A stretch of 64,000 bases of DNA from Strigamia acuminata. Taxonomy: Eukaryota > Arthropoda > Chilopoda > Geophilomorpha > Linotaeniidae. The translations under genes were made by a program, and so were the position numbers. Location of the stretch: contig OX442320.1 in assembly GCA_949358305.1 (NCBI GenBank), positions 7,766,259 through 7,830,258 on the forward strand, given 5' to 3'. Below, piece by piece: positions 12,056-22,568 of the stretch (position 1 is the stretch's first letter; each line of letters begins with the position of its first letter). A model generated the notes under the pieces. It had not been told where the DNA came from and ran no database searches. It saw only the letters and a program-made list of their open reading frames with translations.

Positions 12056-14238
12056 GTAAGTTGGAAACTGAAGCTCTAAATGGTTAAAAAAAATGTTGAT
12101 TGGTTTTCTTTTTTTTTAATAAGCAAATTTTCCTGGGAAAAATATTTACTTTAAATTTAATTTCAGGCAGCTTTAAGCATGGAATTAACCTTTTGCTTCG
12201 ATATTAAAATTTCGTTTCAGCCATTAATTGTTTTCAAGTAGACAATATTTATGAATGAAATAATTGGTTGAATTTTTATCAATTTGCTATTTTTTGACAC
12301 AATAAAATGGTGTTGTATACGAAATTCCAATGGGAAAATCAATAAACAGCAACTATTGGAATAGTGGCTTGACATTCGATGCAATCTCAAGATAACAGAT
12401 AATGAAAATAACAGAATGGCAGTGGAACACGAATCTGTCATCACAATTTTTGTGTAAAATATTGGTTTGTTTCTTGATGTTATGGTTAGAAGCTGCCAAC
12501 TTGTAGAAAAATTTGCACGTGTGAACCCACTTGTAACGTTCGGCTTGTCAAAATGTACACGATAAAATAACAAGCGATAAGTTAGGTGTCTGTTCACACA
12601 CTAGTGGAGGCTCTAACTTGACTATAAGCAGTATTAGAGAAAAACATTCGTGTAGCTTGGCAGATTATCATGTACATTTGACAAGCTACAAGATATTTGT
12701 GTGTTGGATATCTAGTTAGTTGATCTACAAGTTATTCAGCTCATTAGCATTGCGGTTTCTCATTTCCTTCCACTCGTGTATTTTCATCTTCTAGCCTGTC
12801 AATCAGGTGAATATCTGAACAATAAATTTATCCGCTTTAGCATAAATCAACAATAAACTGGTGTTTGAACTAGTTAGCAGGGCGTGGACGAAAATTGAGA
12901 ATGAAATCGACTGAATTTGATTGGTGAGCGCAGCTTTGATCAATTGTTGAGATCAATCAAAGTGTGGGACAGATTGTAGCAATTTTAAGTGCGATTGATA
13001 GACGATAGATGGAGCAGCGCCGAAATTACAAATGCCAAACCGATGATATGTTGAAGTAAACGAGTAGCAAATTACTAACATCACATGCAACTACCGTCAA
13101 AACGGGGAATTTTAATTAAATTTTGGTTGCACATATTGGACCCTTCTCCAGCCTCCAACTCGAAACTATTAAGCAACTCAGCGTGTGTAATAGCGGGAGT
13201 CTGGTGTTGACATTGAACCATGACTGATGTCCTTCTCTATAGCGGCCGAAACTCTTAGCCTCTCTTTTGCCTTTTCTGCCGAACACGAAAAGGGAGGAGT
13301 TGCTCTCGAGTTGTCTGCTGCCAGCACTGGAGAGGATTCTCTTCGCTTTATAATGGGAATAATATTCTGTTGGCTATGGCCATTAAATGCACGTGCCGCA
13401 AGATGGCGTTTAGTTCTTGTATCAGAATAGTAATCAGCAGATTCGTTTCCAAGACTGATTTTTTTTTATATGCGGTTTGGGATAAATTAACTTTTTTTTT
13501 CTTTTCTTCTTTTTAAAGGGTTACGAATCGATTTTAAATGATGCGTAATCGATAAATGTAATTGGATTTGCTGGAAATCGATTGTGCCTATTGTCGTAGG
13601 ATGTTTGAGGATTGCATTATAAAATAAATTAATTTCGATAGGAAGAAATACATTTTTAAAATAAATTAAATAAATAAATAAATAAATGTAGTATACTTTT
13701 TTATGCCAGACGAAGTAGTGTAATGGTATGGTACAGGCGGAAGTTAGTATAGTCGTAGCATAAGTCAGTTTAAAGCAGAAAAGAAAATCCATGAGTTCTC
13801 TTACGAAGCATGTCGCTTTTTGTCATTTCCGCCTTTCTGAAGGAAGATACGTCATTTATCCTTCCAGAATTGAATGCTCGTAATGTCAAAACGCGACGAA
13901 AAAAAGCTCAACTTCGTTTACGATTAGAATAAAAGTACTAACCAACTGATCTGACATTTCCCGTTTGATAACGCCATTCTATAATGGATTTTCCAACTGA
14001 TGTAAACGAATTGTAAACCCGATAATCTACACGGACTATTTATTAGTTTTGGCTGTCATTTGAAGACACTTGCGCGACACGCGTTTAGTCAACTCATTCC
14101 CATGGAAAAATGTAGTTGGAGGTTGAGACGAACTTCCAATTCTTGACGCTCATCTTCTTTGGATGTTTCTGCTGACTCAGTGCAAGCCACTCGATGCACA
14201 CAGGGAGATGTGAGTGCATTACATGCTCTTGTAGCCTC

Positions 14239-14322
14239 CCCACTCTCACTCTCACTCTCTCTCGCTTTTCTCTTTCTTTCTTTCCATCTATCTCTTTCTC
14301 TTCTCTCTCTCTCGGGGGTTGC
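14239..14322 (+). repeat. (CT)n-rich low-complexity tract
   Basis: Imperfect CT/CTTT repeats on the + strand (ACTCTCACTCTCACTCTCTC and onward). Frames on both strands stay open through it only because of the repeat. Confidence 0.85.
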
Positions 14323-15478
14323 TGAGTCTGCTGGACAGAAATTTTCTTCCCTTGTTCTATGGACACAATGTCCGTGCATGGAGATAGAGCACGTTCATTT
14401 GATTGCTGCTCTGCTGACTTTCAAACATGTCTTGAGATGTGTTCAATAAGCAGTTTGATTCCACATGGTATCCACTGATAGTACTAACTTCACAAATCCC
14501 ATTATACAAAAAAGGGGCTTAACTTAAATATTTATTCGAAATTGTGATAGAAACAAGGTTGGGATACTAAAACCTCTCTGTGGTGTCTGACTTTACCGAT
14601 TAATGTATTAATGTGAAATGTTGCGTCTTGGGAAATAAAATAAGCCTAAATTACCCCCATTTTACACCCCTCCCTCCTCCATACCGCCCTTCCCTTCTCT
14701 CTTATCACGATTTCTGGTTGGTTGCCATTTTGTCATTTCTCCACTACAAATCTGCAATAGATAAATATATTGGCATTGGAGAAGAGGCGTAAATGGCGCG
14801 TGATTGTCACGTGATACGGCCGGAAGTTGGTGCTAGGTACTATTGAAAAGCTCCCCCCACGTTCTCCTTGAACGATGCACATAATATCAGATGTCTAGTG
14901 TGATAAGATTGTTAATAACAAGTTTGTTATTGATTGCCTCGTTATATGTATAAACAAATGAAGTTTGTCATTAAGGCCTAATGCAAAGGTTATGTTAATT
15001 GCGTCAACCCAACTGATGTTTATCTGCGACCAATGAATGATTGGAGCTGAAGGCAAATTATTGATTTCTTTTCTCTCGTGATAAGTTTTCTTTCCCTTCC
15101 CTTTACTCTTTGGCGTTTTTTTTTCTTCTTTTGTACCCGCTAGGGTATTCTAGTTCTTAGTTAGATGAAGATGACTGCTTAGGCCCATAGGAAATTATCT
15201 TTGTGTGCGAATTTTTATTAGACCATACACCTCATCTCCCCCTTCGTCAACTTCTTTTGTTGGAGACGTCATCGCTTCCTTTAATTGATTGAGTCGCTCA
15301 AGTTTGATCATTTTTAAGAATTTTAATTTTTTTTCCAGGAAGCGCTGTTATCTTGAGATTTTTTTTTTTCGTTTTACATTTTGGAAAATAAAGTTGGGGA
15401 AAAATTTATTAATTATTTATATATATATTAATTTGTTGATTTTTTTAAATATATTTTATGTTTTTTTTTTTTTTGCAG

Positions 15479-15597
15479 AGTTAATGCGCAGTCCAGTCAA
15501 TGTGTTTCGGGCGTTCTTTTCTTTGGTGTTTTGGGTATTGGCCGGCGTAAGGATCTTGTGTGTTTATTTGGAAATTGGAATTTGTAAGAAAAATGAG
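15479..15597 (+). CDS. Candidate internal exon of an unidentified upstream gene (2 of 3)
   Basis: Acceptor: 14 T then TTTTGCAG region ending at 15478. Donor GAG|GTGAGT; a second donor GGC|GTAAGG lies at 15547. Taking one base from the previous candidate exon, the frame is open for 39 further codons. It contains a hydrophobic stretch (VFRAFFSLVFWVLAGVRIL) that could cross a membrane, then a basic segment ending KKNE, and exits at phase 0. The reading frame extends upstream into poly-T, which weakens the case. I recognise no family. Confidence 0.2.
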
Positions 15598-16326
15598 GTG
15601 AGTTTATATTTGGAATTGACTGGAAATGAAATGTGTTGACTTTTTCACTGCTGAGGTTAAAATGGTGTCCGAATTTAAAGTTACTGGAATTGACCTGTCT
15701 AGGGGACTTTGTCTCTTAAAGTAGGATGTTCAATCTAACTTGATGGCTTTCTTTTCACTGCTTTAATGTAAGAAGAAATCGTATTAATTTAAATTTTAAA
15801 AAAAATTGGAAAAATACTTTTATTTTGATAAAATATTGATATTTTGAAGTGCTGTAGCCAACTTTAAATTCAACACTCTGGAAATTAGCAGTATCTAAAT
15901 TAACATTTACGTGTAACATTTATAGGAGGTTAAAAAATTATAGTTTTTTTAGACACAAGTTTGTTGGGTTTGGCTCGGGTCTATGAATTATAGACTCGTT
16001 TTTGGTGTTTAGCTCTAAATGGAAGACTTATAATTAAATTTTAATTCCTCAATTTACCGTGAATTAGGTAACGAATATTCTCGAGAATAAATTACGAGCG
16101 CAGGTTGTTTTTCCACTGGTTTAAGTCTAAAGATCCACTAATCTCATTAGATTTTCGGATTTTTATTTTTCGGAAAGGACATTATCTGGAAATTGCAGTG
16201 GTGATATCGATGCTAACAGCTCCGAGCCGTTTTAATCTCGGTTCTCGGGAATATTTAATTTCAAGCCGCGATAAATGTGATTTCTTTTCGATGTTTTGTG
16301 CCGACAGGTGATAAAATGTAACCTAA

Positions 16327-16486
16327 AGCCTGGTTCACACTTGCGGATACGCTGCGGAATTGTTGCAGCTGGGGTTTGCTGTGATTGGCTGCGGAAAAAA
16401 ATCGCGCTGAAAAATAGGAAACATTTCTATTTTTCCGCGCGATTCTTTCCCCGCAGCCAATCATAGGTCATTGAACGAACCAGGCT
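16327..16486. mobile_element. PIF/Harbinger-like MITE, 160 bp, with TAA target duplication
   Basis: The ends AGCCTGGTTC (16327) and GAACCAGGCT (16477-16486) are exact 10-bp terminal inverted repeats flanked on both sides by TAA (16324-16326, 16487-16489). Inside, TGATTGGCTGCGG and ...CCGCAGCCAATCA, plus ATCGCGC/GCGCGAT and AAAAATAG/CTATTTTT, pair almost fully, so the element folds into a long hairpin. No coding capacity. A 3-bp TWA duplication is the mark of PIF/Harbinger transposition. Confidence 0.8.
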
Positions 16487-17374
16487 TAAACCTGTTGTGT
16501 TGTAAAAGCTTGCAAGCTTTAAAAAAAAAATTCATTGAAGTTAAAATTAAATATTTACAAGGAAATGGGTTGAGTGGTATTAAAAGCTGTAATAATTATA
16601 TAAATAAATAGTTCTGGCGAGTTTGGAATATTTAATGTTGACAGGTTGTGGCGTAACTGCACTGCTGCTAATCTGTGGTCCATGTGTGCATGAGTATTTC
16701 GTGCATACGGACTATTCGAAATTGAAGGAGCAAATCGATTTCCAAAGCTGAAATTATATTTTGAAATGGTTTTCCGTGTAAAAATTGACTGCTTCCACGA
16801 GTTTTAAATATCGTGAATTAATAAATGCGATGTGAAATGGAAAAATTTAATGTTGCAATGCATTTCTTTACTGAACTAATTATTTCCCACTTCATGTCCG
16901 GCCCAATGCATTGTGAATTTCTCTTAAGGTGTATCCCATTGACGTATTTTTATGCTAATGCAAAGCAATGCAGTGAAACACGTGTGCATGGGACCCGTGA
17001 TGTCGCATTGGAACATTAAGTTTCTGTTTCTAGCGAATAATTGTAGATTTCGGGGGTTGGACTGACTGATGATTGTAATTGAGGTTTAATCAAAGTTGAC
17101 ACTCTAGTATTGGCGAGAATTATTGAAGTATGATTAGGAGAAGAGATTTGAAAGTTGTTTTGTAGTGGGAGCGTGAAATAAAAGGCAGCGGCCGCTTTTA
17201 ATATATTTAAAGGAGCGCAGTTTTAATATAAAAGTGAATCGCGAAAGTGGAAAAGAGAAAAATATCTTCTCGTTTCGGCTTTTTATTTGAATCGCTTTGG
17301 TTGATGCTCCTTGTAGCGTGTAAGTTGACGCTATTTCAGATTTCACAATTTATATCGCTAATAAAGGCGCTCTA

Positions 17375-17480
17375 CCCCGAGTCGTTTGGTTGTTAACGGC
17401 TTTTACGACGCGCATCGCACCGCAGCGACACTGTCGACGCCTCATTCTTAGACAAGACATGTAGCGCATGCGCACGCGTC
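17375..17480. promoter_or_regulatory. CpG-rich cluster with NRF1-type site
   Basis: A short run of dense CpG (ACGACGCGCATCGCACCGCA) containing a perfect GCGCATGCGC palindrome at 17464-17473, the NRF1 consensus (Ewg in insects). Such sites are usual in CpG-rich promoters. No exon is visible beside it. It may be an alternative promoter or an enhancer. Confidence 0.35.
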
Positions 17481-18742
17481 ATTCAACCGGGGAAAGGGGG
17501 GTTAAGTGTCTCTTAGATGCGCTTTAAACGAAGACTAATCTTTTCCATTAATATCGTGAATGGCGCCATGTCAAAATATCATCTCACCACTGTTATAGCC
17601 TGCTATTAAAATTTATTTTTTCTTCCTTAACTCCGCCATTGCCAACAACAAGATTTGTAGTTGCGTCTGTCTAAGAAGTTGGTGGTGTTTCGACTGCGAA
17701 AATATTTATGATTTTTTTCCTCTTTTTTTTTTTTTCTCAAAAAGGTTGTTGTGATGTGACGGTTTGAATTGGAGAGGTAATGTGGAAAGATCAGGGTTTA
17801 GAATTCAGTTAGAAGTTAGAAAGACGTTTTTTATTCATGCGTACATTTCATTAATATTTAGTAGGTGTAAAAGTTCTATTTGGAAGGAGTTTGTCACAAA
17901 AGCCTAAAGGCTGCGTCTAGATGCAATTCGGTGGATCCAAACAGGAGTTGAGTTAAATTCACTCGAAATGAAATTATTAGTTCTTTAAAAATGTAGGCGG
18001 AATGAATGCGAAAAGATGTAAAGGTGAAAACGGGCCGCGCCATAGGCACTTAACAACATTTTAAATGGCAGCCACTACTTTTATAATTGGTAATAGAATT
18101 TAATTTTTGTTTTAGTTTTTAATAGAAAATGTAGTTATTATTTTACGAATTCAAAATGGATCTTTTTTTTTTCTTTTTCTCTCTTTTTTTCATACTCAAA
18201 CTAAACGATGTAATGTATTTTTAAAGGGAGAAGCAATGAGGGATCATGGAAGCTGAAGGATCCATGATTGAGTGAATTAGAGTTCATCAAAAGTTTAACC
18301 TTATGGAAACCTCATGCAATATTCACAAAGTACAAGTATAGACGTTCGCTGTTTAAGAAGGCGCATTTGTACAAGGTCAGGTAAAGACGATGGCAGAAGT
18401 CCCGAGTGTGGACATTGTCCACTCGTGACCTGGACTGGAATTGACCTTCAGTCGCTGCATTTATAATTATGCAGGACGAGATAAATTTTTTATGCGCTGT
18501 TTCTAGTGGAGAAAAGTGTGGATGGGGGTGGAGGGGGCAACTGGTAAATGACTCCCTAAAGAGATATAACCCATTAAAAATAGTCATAAAAGAAAACTGT
18601 TAGCCTCTTCAGCATTTCGCAAAAATTATCCATTCGCCACCTGGTGGTTGAGACATGCAAAGGGACTTAACCCACTTGTACACGATTCAATTCATGTTTT
18701 TTTCTTTTTGTTTAAAAAAAAAAAATTCTACTTTTATTGAAA

Positions 18743-18884
18743 AACTATATTTTTTCAGTTATAAGACGCACTTTATTCCCATGTAAACATCTCTACAAAC
18801 GGGGTACGTCTTGAACCTTAGAATCAAAACCTTTTTTTCTGTTGGGTGGTACTGACATCTTAGAATAAATAAATAAATACGGTA
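18743..18884. mobile_element. Second, decayed pogo-like MITE
   Basis: The left part reads TTTTTTCAGTTATAAGACGC and the right end TACGGTA (18878-18884) is preceded on the opposite strand by a matching TAAGATG. The TACCGTA...ATAAGACGCAC pattern is a known terminal signature of pogo/Tigger-type elements. The left TACCG has mutated, so the left limit is approximate. It lies 19 bp from the next MITE. Confidence 0.55.
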
Positions 18885-18903
18885 TTTGTAATTTATAGTA
18901 ATA

Positions 18904-19065
18904 CAATCTAAACTCTTTATAACGAATCGAGATATAACGAAGTATCGACATAATGAATACGTAAAAATGGCTGGTTTGGTTAAAAAAAATTTGATATAAC
19001 GAATTTTCGTTATAACGAATCGATTTTTCGGGTCCCTTGCGATTCGTTATAAAGAGTTTCGACTG
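18904..19065. mobile_element. pogo/Tigger-like (Tc1/mariner superfamily) MITE, 162 bp
   Basis: The left end CAATCTAAACTCTTTATAAC and the right end (reverse complement CAGTCGAAACTCTTTATAAC) are near-identical terminal inverted repeats flanked by TA (18902-18903, 19066-19067). Inside are repeated ATAACGAA motifs. This terminal sequence type is known from Tigger/pogo-derived elements in many animals. No transposase frame; non-autonomous. Confidence 0.8.
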
Positions 19066-19649
19066 TAGTGAGAAACTTGTTGTAATGGGAAATGGAAAAT
19101 TGATAACAAAATGGTTGTTTTTAACAACGGAGGGATAGACGATAGAAGTAGTAGCAGTCTAGCTTTGTGCCATCTAAATATGAAGGCAATAATTTTGCTT
19201 TTCTTGTAATTTATTAATGAAACCGCAAATGAGAGTCGCGTTTCGTCGCACGTCGTCGTTGATAAGATCAGCCGGAGCCACAATGGAAAATGACAGTGGC
19301 GTTTATCGCTTACTTCCACTCCATTGCGCTTTGAGTGGCGCTTGCTCTTCATCACATGTATACAATGTTATTCCAAGCATGGCGTGATGCTGCTGAGATA
19401 TGTAGCTCCTTAATGTGGGTTCTATTGTAATTCTTTGTTGTTTAACGGACCTTCTTACAGTGACTGCAAATCAGAAATGAAATTACTTTTTTTTTGTCTC
19501 CTGGATCTTCTTCTTTGAGGTGCTATGTTAAATTAAATTAACAGTTGTAATTGATTAGCCGCTTTTTCATAGTTTGAAAAGAGTTTTGGATTATTCATAA
19601 AAATTGCTGCATCATATCTTACATGAATGATGGTTGGAAACTACTTTTT

Positions 19650-19950
19650 TGTGTAAATTAGCATTATTTAGATTTTTTATTAATAGATTAGCTCTTTTTG
19701 GATATAATTTTGTGAATTAGCATCATTTAAATAATATTTTTTTTTTTTTGCCAATTAGCACAATTTAAATAAGAAATTTTGTGTCAATTAGCATCATTTA
19801 AATGAAGTTGGAGCAAATTAGTTTAATTTAATTAATGGATTTATGCAAGTTTCTTAGAATAAATGCTTTTGTGTGTCAATTAATAAAATATATAAATGCA
19901 TTCACTTGTCAATTTGCAAAATATAAGTGCATTGCAGTGTCAATTAATAT
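19650..19950 (+). repeat. Degenerate AT-rich tandem array with CAATTAGCATCATTTAAAT-like units
   Basis: Seven or eight imperfect copies of a unit centred on AATTAGCATCATTTAAAT, e.g. at 19655, 19714, 19751, 19782 and 19812, followed by more decayed TCAATTAATA and TCAATTTGCA forms to about 19945. Spacing varies between about 30 and 60 bp. Each unit carries ATTA or TAAT cores, which homeodomain proteins bind. Spacers differ from one another, so it is not a CRISPR. It ends 75 bp before the candidate exon at 20025. Confidence 0.6.
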
Positions 19951-20024
19951 TTGACTGTATTTCTTTGCGAATTTGAACTCATTGATAATTCTTTTGCATT
20001 TTTTTGTCTTTTATTTTATTCTAG

Positions 20025-20327
20025 GATGACGAGTTGGACATCTCTGATGAAGATGAATTTGAAGAGACGCACTGGATTTTACAGAAGCTAAAATTTTCTG
20101 AGGTGCGTCAAAAATTAGGCCAAAATGTGACGTTACAAATAGCCGCCACATTTGTCTACTCGCAACTCGTTACGAGACAGATCTATTTGAGTCATTCAGA
20201 TACCGAGTCTTTTGTTGGATTTGTCACCTTCTCTCTATGGATTTTGGAAAGAATTGGGCAGAGTTTCGGTTTCCCTCTTTATTATTTGTGGTTATTAAAC
20301 CGAGAGGAAGAAGACATTGATTGGTAG
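20025..20327 (+). CDS. Candidate terminal exon of an unidentified upstream gene (3 of 3)
   Basis: Acceptor TTTTATTTTATTCTAG, then an open frame of 100 codons to TAG. It starts with an acidic stretch (DDELDISDEDEFEETHW), has two mainly hydrophobic segments and ends NREEEDIDW. It enters at phase 0, matching the exit of the candidate exon at 15479. A possible donor (GAG|GTGCGT at 20103) would instead make it a 78-nt internal exon. Composition looks more protein-like than other long frames here, which are mostly poly-Phe or poly-Lys. I recognise no domain. Confidence 0.25.
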   Translation, partial: DDELDISDEDEFEETHWILQKLKFSEVRQKLGQNVTLQIAATFVYSQLVTRQIYLSHSDTESFVGFVTFSLWILERIGQSFGFPLYYLWLLNREEEDIDW

Positions 20328-20886
20328 AGGATTTTGGGATCGATTCTTTTTTTAGCTGTGCGTTTACTCACTGACAATGTGACTATGTGACTTTGTGGAT
20401 TGCCAGTGCTGTAGAATGGATCGACATTTTCACATTCCCTTTTTGTTTATTTATTTTGCTGGTCGAGAACATGGACAAGAGTGGAATGATTTTTTGATTT
20501 GTGGATAACTCAATGAGCAATTATATAAAAATGAGAAAATTGCGTTAAGGACGTGCTATGAAATTAAAACAGATGGGGGGAAAGTGTTCGGAAATTTTTT
20601 TTTTTTCTTGGTCGATTATGGTATGGTGGAAATAATTAATAATGTCGCTAAAGGGCTATCCCATGATTCTTCGCACGAGTCCCTGGTGACGACGAATTTA
20701 TGAGGCCAACTCCCATTCATAGCCATCTGGTGGCAAAAGTGATTTATGGAGTCAAAAGCAGACCGTTCTCCACAATCGTCGATTGGATGTAGTGGGAAAA
20801 TGTCAACTATTAAAAGACCCGAATTCCACCTCGGTGTAGATCACATGATTAGATTGAAATTATTTTTTGTTTTGTTTTTGTTTTGG

Positions 20887-20903
20887 AATAAATTTGGAAT
20901 AAA
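20887..20903 (+). terminator. Two AATAAA polyadenylation signals
   Basis: AATAAA occurs at 20887-20892 and 20898-20903, followed by GT/T-rich sequence (TTTAGTGTTTTG). If the candidate exon at 20025-20327 is terminal, this would place a 3' end near 20.92 kb with a 3' UTR of about 600 bp. AATAAA is common in AT-rich DNA, so alone this means little. Confidence 0.2.
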
Positions 20904-22521
20904 TTTAGTGTTTTGCAATTGTAAATTCATCTTATTTGCAAGTTAATTTTTCCCTTTTTCCTTTCCCTTTTTCGGTGAGATTTGAAAGTAGGATATGTAG
21001 AGCTCGGGTCCTGTTTGATGAAGGTAAAAAGAGTGACATGATGAAATCTCTTTATTGCCAGCTGGTTTGTGTTTTCATTCGTGAGGAATAACCTTTGTGC
21101 ATTATTTTTTTTATTTTTTCCCCAACATCCCTCAATCTCTCCACCACTCTCTTTTTTCTTACCCACGCTCCACTTTCCCTTCTTACTTCACCTCGGCCTC
21201 CAGGACCCTTTTGCCAAAGCAGTGACAATTTTTCACTCCACTGCACCTTCGCCTTGCTGCCACTGGATGGCGTGCCAATCAGCAGAGCGCCGTCCCGAGG
21301 TGAGTGGGCTCAGCTGTCGCCAGGGAACAAAAGACGGGTGTGGGCGAGAGAGATGATTCCCAATAAAAGAGGGAAAAGGAGAACGTGTTGTGAGCGCATT
21401 GGAGCGAACGGAGGGGGAAAACATGCAGGAATGCATGGCAAATAAAATGCACAAAAAGATATGCGTGTGCTGTATTAAAAGGAGGCTTGTTTACAGTCTG
21501 AAGGTTGTTAAATTGGCGGAAATATTAGCAAAGTTTATGATGAATTATGGTTTAATCGAAACGCTTTATCGAACGATTCGAACCAGTCGAAAATGTACAA
21601 ACGTGTGTGTTACAATTATGTTTTTTTTTTTGTGTGTGTGTCTTTTTTGGTTATATTGAGGGGGAAGTGTTGATCCATAAAAAGGGAATATGGCGGAAAA
21701 TATTAAACGAATACGTGATTTGAGCAATGGTAACAGCTGGTTTAATTTTTTTTTTTTTTTTTTTTTTTGGGAAAAGGAATTTATTTATTTACTTTATTTT
21801 TTTGTGAAAAATTATTTTTCTAAAATGAAAATTAGTATAGCGATTATGTATCATTAGTCATAAGATTTGGCAAACATTAATCGGAGTTAATTAGGTAATT
21901 TATATGACTATACACGGTAATTAATGAACAAGGAAACGACCTAATTTAGTAGCGAGTGGCTTTGTTTACTTCAACTTTTCAAACGCGACAGAAATTTATC
22001 GTTTCGCGATCATTTGCCTTTTACATTTTTGGGCCCTGTGTCGTGTGTGGAAGTGAACTAACAGGGGGGCAATTTTGAGAAGAGGAAAAGTAGAGCGGGT
22101 TTTCATCCCATTCTTACCACCCTTCACTTGACCTTGAATTAATCGGATTGCCACAGCTGACAAATGCGTCTTTAGAGAGAAATAAAAGTAAAAAGAAGCA
22201 AATGACTGAGCTTTCATCTTGGCAATTTGTGAATACTCGATGGCATTAAAAATCCTATGGGAACGGAGAGCAAAACGTGAATACAAATGGACACTTGATT
22301 GGCTGAGTTTAATGCGGAAAATGCCTTTTGCATAAAACTTAACTTGATTGCACTTCGCTTTACTTATAGGGTATTGATTAGGCACACTTGAGTTATTTTC
22401 ACTTTTTCATTTACATTTTTATTTTTTTTTCTAAGTCTTAAACTTTCTCGTGCAAATTCAACCTGAAGGAACATTTAAAAAAAAAAAACCACTGTTTTAT
22501 ATTGCAGTTGCATGGCAGCTG

Positions 22522-22568
22522 AATTTGTTGACCTTTACACGCAATTATCATGCAAAGGTCAACAAATT
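22522..22568. repeat. Inverted repeat, 15-bp perfect arms, 17-bp loop
   Basis: AATTTGTTGACCTTT (22522-22536) pairs perfectly with AAAGGTCAACAAATT (22554-22568). Each arm contains the nuclear-receptor half-site AGGTCA in the form AAAGGTCA. The stem is shorter than a typical microRNA precursor. Confidence 0.7.

Larger units (their letters stand above)
12056..20024. other. Non-coding stretch between candidate exons
   Basis: Apart from the candidate exon at 15479, this holds three MITEs, the CT-rich tract at 14239, the CpG cluster at 17375 and the tandem array at 19650. If the candidate gene is real these are its introns; otherwise they are intergenic. No other exon is supported. Confidence 0.45.

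Noticed and set aside
12217-12597. Minus-strand frame of 126 codons
   Set aside because: Chance open frame with no recognisable domain and no splice context.
14089-14449. Overlapping frames on both strands at 14.1-14.4 kb
   Set aside because: They stay open because of the CT/GA microsatellite; Arg-Glu and Ser-Leu repeats, no protein family.
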